Positions 41,345 to 51,531 of a stretch of DNA of 64,000 bases are shown in pieces (the stretch's first letter is position 1; the number at the start of each line of letters is the position of its first letter). The DNA lies in contig JALJCQ010000013.1 of NCBI GenBank assembly GCA_023091665.1, positions 1,426,001 to 1,490,000 of the forward strand. The letters are read 5' to 3'. Under the pieces are notes generated by a model. The model was not told the origin of the DNA and did no database searches. It saw only the letters and a program-made list of their open reading frames with translations. This DNA comes from Pythium myriotylum (Eukaryota > Oomycota > Peronosporomycetes > Pythiales > Pythiaceae). Position numbers and translations under genes: made by a program.

Positions 41345-41905
41345 TTTGTCCTCAGCGAAACTCTCCCGCGACGATTGTCACATATTTGCGGTCGCGCTGC
41401 AGGATCGCTGCAGCCTCTGGCGTGTTTTCGTATGCAAGCTGCTCGTACAGGAATGACTCGAACGAGTACGTGTGGAACGCGAGGTAGTAGCACCAGATCC
41501 ATTAGTTCGGGATTGAGTGCTTGGGCACCATGTAGCCTTCACAAAGCATAAACATGCCGTAGATGCCGGCACCGAGCGCAATGCAGATGATGTAGTGTGG
41601 GGAGCCGAGCCGATGACGTGCATGAGCGACTCGGCGATAACGAGCGAGAGGAAGAGGTCCAGCAAGAACCACCAGAACGAGTTTCGGTAGAAAATGACCC
41701 AGAACTAGCGCATAGCCGATGGCTCCGCCAAATCGAGTGCTGAGGTGCTGATCGAGGCTAACGTTTAACGGTCGTCGTCGATTCCACGAGTAAGCTCCTT
41801 TGCTGTTGGACTGTCCGCGTAGGTTTGAACCAACCGAGTAACATCTGCGTGGCCTTCAAAGTCGTCGTTGACTAACTCGATGAAATACTCGGTGGGGTTC
41901 AACCC
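41345..41905 (-). pseudogene. ABCG-type transporter relic, linker and C-terminal membrane part
   Basis: On the minus strand 41905-41765 reads GLNPTEYFIELVNDDFEGHADV, the linker after an ABCG nucleotide-binding domain. After a stop, 41712-41600 reads FWVIFYRNSFWWFLLDLF and, one frame over, HYIICIALGAGIYGMFML. A TAA sits in the conserved IPxYWIW region (SIPN-stop-WIWCYYLAFH), and a further tail ends near 41347. Several stops and a frameshift make this non-functional. Such pumps export lipids and toxic compounds, which would suit a P450 neighbourhood. Confidence 0.7.
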
Positions 41906-41918
41906 CCCGTCACCGCAC

Positions 41919-42390
41919 TCACGAGAGTGCTGTTCTTCGACGGGAGCTCCACAAGCAACCCCGGCCCTAGGGGTGCCGGGACGATCCTTGTTCAAGCCCA
42001 CGAGCCGGAGCCAGCCCGGAAATCGTGTGGAGTTCAGCGGTCTATCTCCCAGACCCTACCACCACCACCAACTGCGCGGCCTACCGCGGCCCATTAGACG
42101 GCCCCCAAGCCGCACAGGACAATGGCTGGCGAGATCTCACGGTCATCGGCACCAATGGACTCGTCCTCCGGCAGCTCCGGGAGTATCGCGTGCCACGGAA
42201 TGAGCGGCTCCGACCGCTCTACCGCCAGGTCAGACGCCTCGCCGATATTGTCGGTGTCGTTCACTGGCATCAACAAGTGAAGAACCATGACGCCATGGCC
42301 ATAACGCTGGCCCCCCATGCGCTGGCCACGGCTCTCTCGAGCCAGGTTCGCCACCCCACTGACAGGCCATGCCACGCAGACCTGTCCTAG
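41919..42390 (+). mobile_element. Degraded RNase H domain of a retroelement
   Basis: The plus strand encodes RVLFFDGSSTSNPGPRGAG, a clear type I RNase H beginning (DGSxxxNPGxxGxG). After a frame change it continues as TNCAAYRGPLDGPQAAQDNG, LTVIGTNGLVLRQL and LYRQVRRLADIVGVVHWHQQ. The catalytic Glu of the xAEY motif is Ala and the Asp of GDSxLV is Thr-Asn, so the enzyme is dead. It lies between, and opposite to, the two ABCG fragments, so it arrived by insertion. No reverse transcriptase or long terminal repeat was seen beside it. Confidence 0.7.
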
Positions 42391-42439
42391 CTCACCGCCT
42401 CCGACGTGGCTCTATAACCAGGTTGACCCACGGTAAGTC

Positions 42440-43143
42440 CAGGAATTCACAGAGCTCCAGCTACTAGGGTACATTTATTGCGCTCAATAGACTTCTCCTT
42501 CATCATCATCAACTCGGCGGGGTTCGAGTACGTTGGACACGCAAAGCAAGCGCTAGCAAAAAAAATGTGAGATCGCGAGGTCTCGCGGACCACAGTACGC
42601 TGCCTGCCCCAAACTCAGGATCTGAATATTCAAAAACATATCGTACACCAACGACGACGGCTAGTGGATCGTGATGATCGCCGTCTTGTTGTTCGCGCGA
42701 CTCAGCTCCGACAACAGTTTGATCACGTTGTACGTGGCTGACGTGTCCAAGCCCGACGTGGGCTCGTCCAGCACCAAGATGGACAGGTTCGAGAGCAGCT
42801 CGATCGCGATGGAGAGGCGACGGCGCTGGCCGCCCGACAAACCCTTGCGGAAGATGTCACCGACGATCGTGTCGCGACAGCTGACCAGACCCAACTCGGA
42901 GATGGCGAGGTCGACGCGGTCGACGATAATAGCGGTCGTGACGGAGCTGGGCAGACTGAGCTTGGCGGTCATGCGCAGCGTCTCGACGACCGAGAAGGAG
43001 CCGAGCAGCGAGTCTTCTTGCGCGACGTAGCTGTTCACGCAGCTACTTTGCCGCGTGAACGCACCAGCCTGAGTTAAAGTCAAGAATTCGGCGAGGGTTC
43101 CCAAAGCCGCTTTATGTGGCCATCGCTGCACTACAGACGCCAC
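42440..43143 (-). pseudogene. ABCG-type transporter relic, nucleotide-binding domain part
   Basis: Minus-strand frame 43143-42661 carries SYVAQEDSLLGSF, the ABC signature LSGGQRRRLSIAIELLSN and Walker B/D-loop VLDEPTSGLD. The Walker A that should precede them is absent. The frame ends in TIH followed by TAG exactly where the family has HQPS, a CAG-to-TAG nonsense change; homology goes on as PSSLVYDMFLNIQILSLGQ and CGPRDLAISHF, then one frame over as CPTYSNPAEL. It is truncated at both ends. A second NPxE motif occurs in the other fragment (41890), so the two may come from different ABCG copies. Confidence 0.75.
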
Positions 43144-43668
43144 ACTTCAGTTGTGAGCGGGGGCATCCGCAACACCGGAGAACTGCTGGGTGGCTGGCGA
43201 CAAGAACACACAGGGCAAATTTGCCTCCACTCGAGTGAGCAGGCACATGCAACACATGCCGCAAGAATATCTTGCTGCTCAGCCCTGTCGAATGGCAAGG
43301 ACCTCGCCAGTGGTATCTTGCGCAAATCACAGCTCGGAAAGGCGTGCGGACGCGCAGGATGTATGTTGCATGATAATGCTCATGACCGAAGTGCTAGAGT
43401 CGAGCACTGCACGATTTTTATCGAACCAAATTATATCTTGCGCGTTTTTATCCAATCCACATATGTCCTGCGTTATGTTGCATGTTAGCCTGAAGTTGCT
43501 GTTGCGACTCAAACTCGGCCCTGCGGCGGCTTAACATAGTTCTTTGAACTACGAACACCCAGCCTACAACACCAGGATGATACTGCTATTGCCCCGATCA
43601 AGTCACAGAGAGATCCATTCTCATTTATGCATCCTATGCATTCACACGAAGATTCCGTGGCTCGGGCA

Positions 43669-45294
43669 TCACGCCTTCGTCACGCGAGCGAGCATCTCAC
43701 CCTTCACTGGGAGTGTCAACGAGTTGTCGTACGTGACCCCCGCGGGGTCGAGAAGCTCGATGTTGAATCGCATCAGCACACTCGCCATCACGATCTTCAT
43801 CTCGAGCATCGCGAGGTTCATGCCGAGACAGATGCGCGGTCCGGCGTTGAAAGACGCGAACTTGAACTGGGACTCGTTGCGAATCTTGCCGGTGACTGGG
43901 TCGATCCATCGTTCGGGCTTAAATTCCTTCGCGTCAGGGCCCCATACGAAGTCCATGCGACCCATCGCGTAGGTTAGCATGAAGACATTGCAGCCCGCAG
44001 GGAGAAAGGTGCCGTCCGAGAGCACAGTGTCCTTGATGACATACTTTGGTAAGGACGGCACGGATGGGTGGAGACGGAGAGTTTCCTTGAGTGTAGCGTC
44101 CAAGTATGTCAGGCGCTGGACCTCATCCATCGTGGGCGGCTCTTGGCGTTTTCCGCTAGCGAACTCTGGAAGAACATCGGCGATCTCATTTCGGATCTTG
44201 GTCACTATCTCTGACTGCTGGCTCAGGTTATAAAAGCACCAGCTCATGGCCTGCGCGGTGGTGTCGCGGCCAGCAATCAAGAAGTTGACTACGATGTCCC
44301 GCAGATATGTTGGGTCGAACTGCTCTCCAGCTGAGTCATCGAAGCGGTCGAGGAAGAGCGACACAATGTCAGCACTGTGGTTGTCCGATCTCATGTTCCC
44401 TTGCTGGCGTTGCGCGAGCGAGTCAGCTACAATCCGCATCACGGTATCATCTATCGCTGCGATGTCTTTCTTCAACTGACACTCCGGCCCAACGTTGAGG
44501 AGACGCTGGAGCTTCCAGAACCAAGCTGGGCGGAAGAAGCGAAAGGTGAGCATGCGTTGTGCACTGTCAAACGCACTTTGAAATGGGTGGTCTTCCAACG
44601 CCTCAAGGGTGTTCATGTCGATACCGAAGCCCATTTTTGCAAATGCCTCGATTGTGAAACGGTTCATGAGCTTGAACACGTCGATCGGCTCTCCACTTTG
44701 CCGCGCCTTGTCGAGAATACGCCCCAGTACAATTGTGTAGCACCGCATGCTTTCGGTCATGGTATCACGGAGCGCGCGGGCGGTGAAGAGATTGCTTGCA
44801 GTCTTCCGCTGATGTACCCACTTGGCTCCATCACTGGCGAAGATACCTTGGCCGAGAAGATCTCTCAGATTGTCAATCTGGGTCGGACCTTTTGGCGTGT
44901 TATCGAACTGAATCTTGAGGCAGTCTTCAACCGCTTTGGGCGTGCTGAGAAAGACCAGTGGCGGCTGGCTCGGGATGCGCATGTAAAACGCTTCTCCTTT
45001 GTACCGCTTGCAGTATTCGGCAAGCCAGTCGTGACGCCGGTAGGCATTTCGGACAATTTCTACCAGGTTTCCGAAAATTGGGAGTGTGGAAGGGATCTCG
45101 TGAGGAACACGAACGGCCCCTTCTACAGTTGGAGAAGTCTTCGCTCGCATCGAGAAGAGAGCTAGAAGCAGGGGTACTACGACACCAAGGCCGACGAGCG
45201 TGACTGTTCCTGGTTCGTTCGTGAAGTACTGAAGGGGGTCTTGAAGCACTCGCTGGAGGAGCTGGAGAGGATGCTGAATTGCCTGAAACACCAT
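43669..45294 (-). CDS. Cytochrome P450, array gene 11
   Basis: 541 residues from ATG 45294, the longest in the array because some 30 residues (MVFQAIQHPLQLLQRVLQD) precede the membrane anchor. The frame continues upstream to a distant start, but that part lacks P450 features. Hinge IPSTLPIFGN, C-helix KWVHQRKTASNLF, I-helix AGRDTTAQAMSWCF, K-helix ETLRLHPSVP, FKPERW, heme loop FNAGPRICLGMNL with Cys 489. The Cys of the MNCLE segment found in most neighbours is Thr here (MNTLE). Intact; first gene right of the ABCG relic. Confidence 0.95.
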   Translation of the reverse strand: MVFQAIQHPLQLLQRVLQDPLQYFTNEPGTVTLVGLGVVVPLLLALFSMRAKTSPTVEGAVRVPHEIPSTLPIFGNLVEIVRNAYRRHDWLAEYCKRYKGEAFYMRIPSQPPLVFLSTPKAVEDCLKIQFDNTPKGPTQIDNLRDLLGQGIFASDGAKWVHQRKTASNLFTARALRDTMTESMRCYTIVLGRILDKARQSGEPIDVFKLMNRFTIEAFAKMGFGIDMNTLEALEDHPFQSAFDSAQRMLTFRFFRPAWFWKLQRLLNVGPECQLKKDIAAIDDTVMRIVADSLAQRQQGNMRSDNHSADIVSLFLDRFDDSAGEQFDPTYLRDIVVNFLIAGRDTTAQAMSWCFYNLSQQSEIVTKIRNEIADVLPEFASGKRQEPPTMDEVQRLTYLDATLKETLRLHPSVPSLPKYVIKDTVLSDGTFLPAGCNVFMLTYAMGRMDFVWGPDAKEFKPERWIDPVTGKIRNESQFKFASFNAGPRICLGMNLAMLEMKIVMASVLMRFNIELLDPAGVTYDNSLTLPVKGEMLARVTKA

Positions 45295-45901
45295 GATATA
45301 GAAAAGTCGTTGGCGGGAGGATGAATGTTGCAGAATGATCTTGAGCCGCGTTCGATCTCTTCCAGAAGACCAGCGATGGAGTATAGCGACGTCGAAGAGC
45401 AAGATAATTGCAGCGTCTTCAACACGACCACCGGAATCGAGATGAAAGCATGATATAATTCACGGGTTATCAGTTTAAGCAGTTATTTTGCAATTCAATT
45501 TTGGAAGTTGTTTGTAAATGTTTTAACGGGTATGTATTTTGATGTCGCCCGAGCCCGACCACGATGATGCCAGTGGTGGCCGCCATCATCACCTCTGGGG
45601 TAATTTTCCATTCGGGTGGTTGGTTTTCTGCGAGTGTGGGCGAGCAAACGGAGACAAAAAAAAGACAGATCCGGTGGGCGAGTAAACAATCGGAGAGGTC
45701 TTCAATTCAACAAATTGTGCGATTGGAAATACTACAAGATATCTCGACGAGCTTCGCATGAGGCAATTCAGAAATAAATTTTCAAGGAAAGTGGTTGCTC
45801 CAAGACGATATTTTGTTGGACCACCAACCAAACTATGAAACCATTGCACAATGCATCGACAGTTATTGATCGAGCTCTCCGGTTGACTTCTTCCGTCTCG
45901 T
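45295..45901. other. 607-bp spacer between P450 genes 11 and 12
   Basis: AT-richer than the genes. Minus frames (45495-45689, 45589-45849) are short and without domain similarity. Nothing supportable. Confidence 0.4.
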
Positions 45902-47476
45902 TCAAGCAGCGGTTACTCGAGCAAGCATTTTGCCTTTGACAGCGAGCGTAAGCGAGAAATCGTACGTGATACTCTCGGGGTCCAGGAGCTCGATATTGAA
46001 TCGCGTTAGCACACTCGCCATCACGATCTTCATCTCGAGCATCGCGAGGTTCATACCGAGACAGATGCGCGGACCCGCATTGAATGAGATAAACTTGTAC
46101 TGAGACTCGTTGCGAATCTTGCCAGTGACTGGGTCGATCCATCGTTCGGGCTTAAATTCCTTGGCATCAGGACCCCAGATAAACTCCATCCGGCCCATCG
46201 CATATGTTGGAATGGATACTGTTGTGCCAGCTGGTAGGAACGTTCCGTCTGAGAGAACCACGTCCTTGATGACCTCCTTGGCAAGGCTAGGGACTGAAGG
46301 GTGGAGTCGGAGGGTCTCCTTCAGGACCGCTTCAAGGTACGTCAGTTGCTGGACCTCCTCCATTGTTGGTGGCGCGGTTCGTCGTCCACTAGCAAAGTCA
46401 GGCAGTTGCTGGGCGATCTCACCCCGGACTTTGGCGACAACGTCAGGCTTGCGGCTCAAGTTGTAGAAGCACCAGCTCATGGCCTGTGCTGTCGTGTCGC
46501 GGCCTGCAATGAGGAAGTTGACCACAATGTCGCGAAGATACGTTGGGTCGAATACTTCTCCCGTTGAATCATCGAAACGGTCCAAAAAGAGAGAGACGAT
46601 ATCGCCGCCACTTTGCTCAGCCTTTTTCCCGCCTTGTTGCTGACGCCGAGCAAGTGATTGGGCGACGATATCGATCACAGTGTTGTCGATTGTGGCAATA
46701 TCCTGCTTGAGCTGACGCTCGGCACCCAAACCAAGCCATCGTTGAAACTTCCAGAACCACGCCGGGCGGATGAAACGAAGAACGAGCATTCGCTGTGCGC
46801 TGTCAAATGCTTTCTGGAATGGATGCTCGACATCTGACTCGAGGCAGTTCATGTCAATACCGAACCCCATCTTCGCAAATGCCTCGATCGTAAACTTGTT
46901 CATGAGCTTGAAAATGTCAATCTGGTCTTGAGAGTCGCGCGCCTTTATGAGAATTCGCTCGAGGATGACAGCGTATCGTCGCATGCTCTCGGTCATTGTG
47001 TCACGCAGCGCACGAGCCGTGAAGAGATTACTCGCAGTCTTGCGTTGGTGTACCCATTTCTCACCGTCGGTGGCGAAGATGCCGTGCCCAAGTAGATCGC
47101 GGATGTTTCCCTGCTGTGACGGCCCCTTTGGAAGGTTGTCGAATTGGAGCTTCAAAATGTCCTCGACTCCCTGTGGGGTATAGATAGCCGTATCGTCAGG
47201 TAGACCGGGCGTTTTGAACACGAATGGCTGTCCGTCAAAGCGCTGACAGAGGCTCGTGACCCAGTCGTGAAAGTTGTCGGCGTTATTCACGATGGCAATG
47301 AAATCACCGACAATTGGGAGTTGCGAGGGCAACGCATGCGCAAGCTTGACACCTTTGGGGGCTTTAGACTGGCTGAGACTGTGAAGGACGAAAAGAATGG
47401 GGACGACAGTTCCTAGCCCAATAAGCGCTGCGAGCGACGGCTCTTGTAGTAGTGTGTGAAACGTCGATAGCACCAT
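45902..47476 (-). CDS. Cytochrome P450, array gene 12
   Basis: 524 residues from ATG 47476 (MVLSTFHTLLQEP). Anchor 17-34, hinge LPSQLPIVGD with Asp for the usual Asn, C-helix KWVHQRKTASNLF, I-helix AGRDTTAQAMSWCF, K-helix ETLRLHPSVP, FKPERW, heme loop FNAGPRICLGMNL with Cys 472. Contains the Gln/Gly/Lys loop RRQQQGGKKAEQSGG. A 27-nt G run begins 22 bp upstream of the start codon (C run in the mRNA sense), which may affect transcription or translation. Confidence 0.95.
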   Translation of the reverse strand: MVLSTFHTLLQEPSLAALIGLGTVVPILFVLHSLSQSKAPKGVKLAHALPSQLPIVGDFIAIVNNADNFHDWVTSLCQRFDGQPFVFKTPGLPDDTAIYTPQGVEDILKLQFDNLPKGPSQQGNIRDLLGHGIFATDGEKWVHQRKTASNLFTARALRDTMTESMRRYAVILERILIKARDSQDQIDIFKLMNKFTIEAFAKMGFGIDMNCLESDVEHPFQKAFDSAQRMLVLRFIRPAWFWKFQRWLGLGAERQLKQDIATIDNTVIDIVAQSLARRQQQGGKKAEQSGGDIVSLFLDRFDDSTGEVFDPTYLRDIVVNFLIAGRDTTAQAMSWCFYNLSRKPDVVAKVRGEIAQQLPDFASGRRTAPPTMEEVQQLTYLEAVLKETLRLHPSVPSLAKEVIKDVVLSDGTFLPAGTTVSIPTYAMGRMEFIWGPDAKEFKPERWIDPVTGKIRNESQYKFISFNAGPRICLGMNLAMLEMKIVMASVLTRFNIELLDPESITYDFSLTLAVKGKMLARVTAA

Positions 47477-48276
47477 GAAGTCGAAATGAAGAAGGGAGGG
47501 GGGGGGGGGGGGGGGGGGGGGGGGTGTTCACCAGACAGAGTCAATTCCAGAATGCGGAGTTCGTGACTCGATATCGTGCTGTCTCCCGTTCAGCTAGATT
47601 ACAGCGTCGGTGCTCCCACTTGTGTAGATAAAAAGACTCATGGGATTGCGATGGACTCGTTCTAATTCCCGGCGCTGAGTCTCATGACTCAACATGTTGG
47701 TCCCTCCTTCAACTGCCTCTCAAGAGATTGGTCTTTTTATCGTAGAGGTACTGTACTTCTGCGTTCGTTGAACTAAAAGATTGAAGTTCAAATTGACCTC
47801 TCGATTAGTCTCCCCAATTTGCGATTGATCAGCAGCGCGGTCCATCGCCACTTCGAGAGCGGTAGTACTGTAATTGCTTTAGGAAGGGATTATGCGACCT
47901 CAAGCGAGCAATCGATATGAGTCTTTTCAAACAGCTCGACACAGAGATGCCTAATTTATGCAACCGCGTTCAAATCTGAGGCGGGACGCAACAAGTTTGA
48001 TCGCCTTGGCAAGGTAGCCACCCTGACGCTTTGATGAACGGGGTGACAACTCCTCCGGTTGTCGCATCCAGCTCACCATGTCGGATGGTGACAACGTAGG
48101 CTACAATTACAAAGAACTTTCATTCAGATGCTTTCGTTGGTCAATGCAACCTGGGGTGCCAGATTTGAAAAGAGCTCGGCATTCCATGGGTTTGCAGTCA
48201 GAAGGGGAGTGAATTATTCAAAAGTGTAAAGCATGCAACCAAAAGGACCTTATACGCTCGAATGAGCACGGGCCAC
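47477..48276. other. 800-bp spacer between P450 genes 12 and 13
   Basis: Begins with the leader and poly-G run of gene 12. No frame of note on either strand and no repeat seen in the remainder. Confidence 0.5.
47498..47524. repeat. 27-nt poly-G run in the P450 gene 12 leader
   Basis: Uninterrupted G on the plus strand, 22 bp from the ATG at 47476. Such a run can form G-quadruplexes, is length-unstable and is hard to sequence, so its exact length is uncertain. Confidence 0.9.
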
Positions 48277-49848
48277 CTAAGCGCTCGTCACTCGAGCAAA
48301 CATCTCGCCCTTCATCGGAAGGGTCAATGAATTCTCGTATGTGACATCCTGAGGCCGCAGGAACTCAATGTTGAAGCGAGTAACAACGCTTGCCATCACA
48401 ATCTTCATCTCCAACATCGCCAAGTTCATGCCCAAGCAGATGCGAGGGCCAGCGTTAAAGGACGCAAACTTGAACGTGGATTCGTTGCGAACCTTGCCAG
48501 TGGTCGGGTCAATCCAACGCTCAGGCTTGAACTGTTTGGCATCCGGGCCCCAGATGAACTCCATGCGTCCCATCGCGTACGTCGGCATTGATAAAGTCGA
48601 GCCAGCAGCAAGGAAGGTGCCATCAGAGAGAACGACATCTTTCACCACCGACTTGGGGAGGGTGGGCACGGACGGATGAAGGCGAAGGGTCTCCTTGAGA
48701 ACCGCATCGAGGTATGAGAGCTCTTGAACCTCTTCCATTGTTGGAGGTTCAGTTCGACGCCCAGATGCAAAATCAGGAAGAACCTGCTTGATTTCGGCAC
48801 GGATCTTGGCCACAATATCAGGACGTTGGCTGAGGTTGAAGAAACACCAGCTCATTGCTTGCGCAGTCGTATCGCGCCCAGCGATCAAGAAGTTCACGAC
48901 GATATCGCGAAGGTATTTTGGGTCAAATTGCTCGCCTGTTGAGTCATCGAAGCGGTCAAGGAAGAGCGAGACAATATCTCCTCCGCCATCTTTCCTCTTC
49001 CCGCCTTGCTGTTGACGACGGGCCAGCGATTCGGTCACAATCCCGATGACTGTGTTATCAATGGCCGCTATGTCTTCCTTCAACTTGCCCTCAACACCAA
49101 CCCCCAAGTACCGTTGGAGCTTCCAAAACCACACTGGGCGGATGAAGCGGAAAGCAAGCATGCGCTGCGCACTGTCGAAGGCACTCTGAAACGGGTGTTC
49201 GACGTCCGAATCGAGGCAATTCATGTCGATACCAAAGCCCATCTTCGCAAACGCCTCGATCGTGAGCTTGTTCATGAGTTTGAAGACGTCAATCGGCGTC
49301 TGAGTGTCGCGAGCATTCGTAAGAATCTTTTCGAGCACGATGGCATACCCTCGCATGTTCTCGGTCATGGTGTCGCGAAGAGCGCGCGCCGTGAAGAGGT
49401 TGCTGGCAGTCTTGCGCTGGTGTACCCATTTCTCGCCGTCAGTCGCGAAGATACCACTACCGAGGAGGTCACGAAGATTCTCGCACTGCACTGGACCCTT
49501 GGGCATTAGCTCGAAGTTGTTCTTCAAAATGTCTTCAAGCGCCTGGGGGGAGCAGAGGTACGTGTCGTTTGGTTGGCCCGGGATAACGAGAGAGAAGGCC
49601 TCGCCACGGTGCTCTTGGCAGAGTTCGGCGATCCAGTCGTTCCACCGATGAACATTTCTCACGATATCGAAAAAGTTCCCAAAGATTGGAAGTGTCGACT
49701 TGAGGCGGTGCGGGTGCTTAACCGACGGGCCCGTCTTCGATCGTGTCGAGAACCCGAGAACCAACAGCAGAGGAATCACCGCGCCGAGTCCAATGAGCGC
49801 GGCGGTCGGAGTGTTATCGAAAAAGGCTTGGAAATCGGTGAGTACCAT
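48277..49848 (-). CDS. Cytochrome P450, array gene 13
   Basis: 523 residues from ATG 49848 (MVLTDFQAFFDNTP). Anchor 17-34, hinge LKSTLPIFGN, C-helix KWVHQRKTASNLF, I-helix AGRDTTAQAMSWCFF, K-helix ETLRLHPSVP, FKPERW, heme loop FNAGPRICLGMNL with Cys 471. Carries the QQQGGKRKDGGG loop before SLFLDRFDDSTGEQFDP, tying it to gene 12. The start is backed by an initiator 25-37 bp upstream. Followed by one of the largest spacers in the array. Confidence 0.95.
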   Translation of the reverse strand: MVLTDFQAFFDNTPTAALIGLGAVIPLLLVLGFSTRSKTGPSVKHPHRLKSTLPIFGNFFDIVRNVHRWNDWIAELCQEHRGEAFSLVIPGQPNDTYLCSPQALEDILKNNFELMPKGPVQCENLRDLLGSGIFATDGEKWVHQRKTASNLFTARALRDTMTENMRGYAIVLEKILTNARDTQTPIDVFKLMNKLTIEAFAKMGFGIDMNCLDSDVEHPFQSAFDSAQRMLAFRFIRPVWFWKLQRYLGVGVEGKLKEDIAAIDNTVIGIVTESLARRQQQGGKRKDGGGDIVSLFLDRFDDSTGEQFDPKYLRDIVVNFLIAGRDTTAQAMSWCFFNLSQRPDIVAKIRAEIKQVLPDFASGRRTEPPTMEEVQELSYLDAVLKETLRLHPSVPTLPKSVVKDVVLSDGTFLAAGSTLSMPTYAMGRMEFIWGPDAKQFKPERWIDPTTGKVRNESTFKFASFNAGPRICLGMNLAMLEMKIVMASVVTRFNIEFLRPQDVTYENSLTLPMKGEMFARVTSA

Positions 49849-49872
49849 ATTGACTTGGAGCTGGCGGAGAGA

Positions 49873-49885
49873 ATTGGAGAATGAG
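49873..49885 (-). promoter_or_regulatory. Initiator-like element of P450 gene 13
   Basis: The minus strand reads CTCATTCTCCAAT followed by TCTC, a full initiator plus flank match, 25 bp before ATG 49848. Confidence 0.55.
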
Positions 49886-51078
49886 CAATGATCAATCTCC
49901 CCCCGAGTCCCAGGAGAGAAACTCGGCTAGCAACAGCATATACAGTACCCGAGACTTCAACAGCACGGAATGCCAGACTCAACCCGGGGAAGCTTGGGCC
50001 CCCTATTCTCCGCATCGATTGGTCTAGTTTCTGTGTGCTTGCTCCCTCCATTATCGTGGTTTTGCGAGTCTTCGATTGGGTACCCCACAGTGTTTGTGCA
50101 CGGTTTAGGTATTGATGATGGACCATTTGACCAATGATTCGTCCGTTGGCAACATCCGCTTTGATTCGCGAGGAGCTAACAAGAATGAAAACGGGTGTTT
50201 CTTCTACACTAGTTCCGTGCCGTACATATTGGACCCGAATATCGAGATCCATCGTTAGAGCAATGCAGTTGTCCCGAACTAGCCATTCACGTTTTGACGT
50301 CACACACCCGAGTTTCGCATTTGACTGTCGAATCGACAACTTAACGTCGCAAACTAGATTATGCTCTTGGGTGATGAGAGGTCTTCCCATCAATACTGTA
50401 TCAGAAAGATGCCGGTGTCATCAATCGAACTCATCAGCGTGCACTCGACCAAGATCCGCCAGTAGAGTTCGGATTGCGTTCCCTCTTGAGTCACGTAGTT
50501 TGTGGGGTATCGTCAGTTGCAGATGCTGCTCCTCGGCTTCTGCTCTGAATGGCATGGAATTTTGCAAGCTGCAAGTGAGAACTGTTTCCATTATGATCGC
50601 ACAGTGCTAGCAACTCCAATTCCGGCGCTTTGATTTGTTGCGCCATAGTTGGACTTCTTCCCATCCGACGAAAAACCAAGCACTGTGATTGGCCAAAACA
50701 ATTTGACGCATCAGCCAAGAGGGCACTGAGGTGTCTGCTCCAGTTCAATCAGATCCAGTCACGCATATCAGTCTATTATCGGTGTTGTCCGCGGCACCCA
50801 AGCTCGACATCTCTTGTTACAGGCGGCACGCGAATTGCCACTGCGTTCGTGGGGACTCGATGCAATTCACAATACAGCGATGCTGGACTTGGGACACAAT
50901 ATTATTCTATGGTCCGCTTGTGCATCTAGCTGGGTGCAAATTTTCTTCATCCTCTCACCTGGAGCCCACACTAATTGGCCGAGACAAACGACCTGGGCAT
51001 GAAGAAGAGACACAAACGTGTTTGGCTCAACTTCAATGCTGTTGCGGATACCTGATACGTTGATTGAGACCGCCGAAG

Positions 51079-51151
51079 GCCGATAGCCCCAAAGCGAAGC
51101 GAAGGGTGCTATCTCCTGACCGTTTAGCGGAGCGATAGCTCCGGAACGGTA
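51079..51151 (-). repeat. Dispersed repeat, copy A
   Basis: Read on the minus strand it matches 56371-56443 on the plus strand: CCGTTCCG, GCT(A/C)TCGCTYCGCTA, TCAGGAGATAG, CGCTTCGCT and GGGC(T/G)ATCGGC occur in the same order and spacing. Two inverted, diverged copies 5.3 kb apart suggest a transposon-derived family. Confidence 0.65.
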
Positions 51152-51344
51152 CTATATCTTGTCGCCCATCCTGTGACGGGGCAATTTCTGCCTCTTTTGT
51201 GCGCTTACTGCATTTATAGCACCAAAAATACAGAAGTTTTACCGATGTCCTCCCTCCTCCCTTTACGAGCCTGATATATCATACAATCAGACTCAGCCTG
51301 TTTTTGGTAATTCAACTCTTTTCTGTTTGTTGCTTTACCAGTCT

Positions 51345-51400
51345 ACGCATCACTGATGCGTGGGAGAATCCTACTGATGCGGCATCAGTAGGATTCTCCC
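51345..51400. repeat. Nested perfect hairpins in spacer
   Basis: ACGCATCA-C-TGATGCGT (51345-51361) abuts a perfect 19-bp inverted repeat (51362-51380 and 51382-51400) with a one-base loop. The inner arms share the TGATGC core with the first hairpin. This looks like a small foldback element. Confidence 0.85.
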
Positions 51401-51531
51401 AGTGCACTGGTTCTCCAATTATAAACGTACCACGGTATTCACATCATAATCATCGAATTGCGCCGTGATTCTTTGGATGAATCTGCACTGCCTCTAGACT
51501 TCGCAACCGAGCCCATTTGTTCAACTTGCGC

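Larger units (their letters stand above)
49849..51531. other. 1.7-kb spacer between P450 genes 13 and 14
   Basis: Contains the gene 13 promoter, one dispersed repeat copy (51079-51151) and a nested hairpin (51345-51400), both listed separately. A minus frame from ATG near 50390 (MGRPLITQEHNLVCDVK) runs into gene 13 for 204 codons, and a 44-codon frame near 50560-50425 (MPFRAEAEEQHLQLTIPHK) reads like protein, but neither has a recognised domain. They may be remnants of an older gene. Confidence 0.4.

Noticed and set aside
41868..42203. Plus frame 41868-42203 as a gene
   Set aside because: It is a shadow of the RNase H relic in the neighbouring frame.
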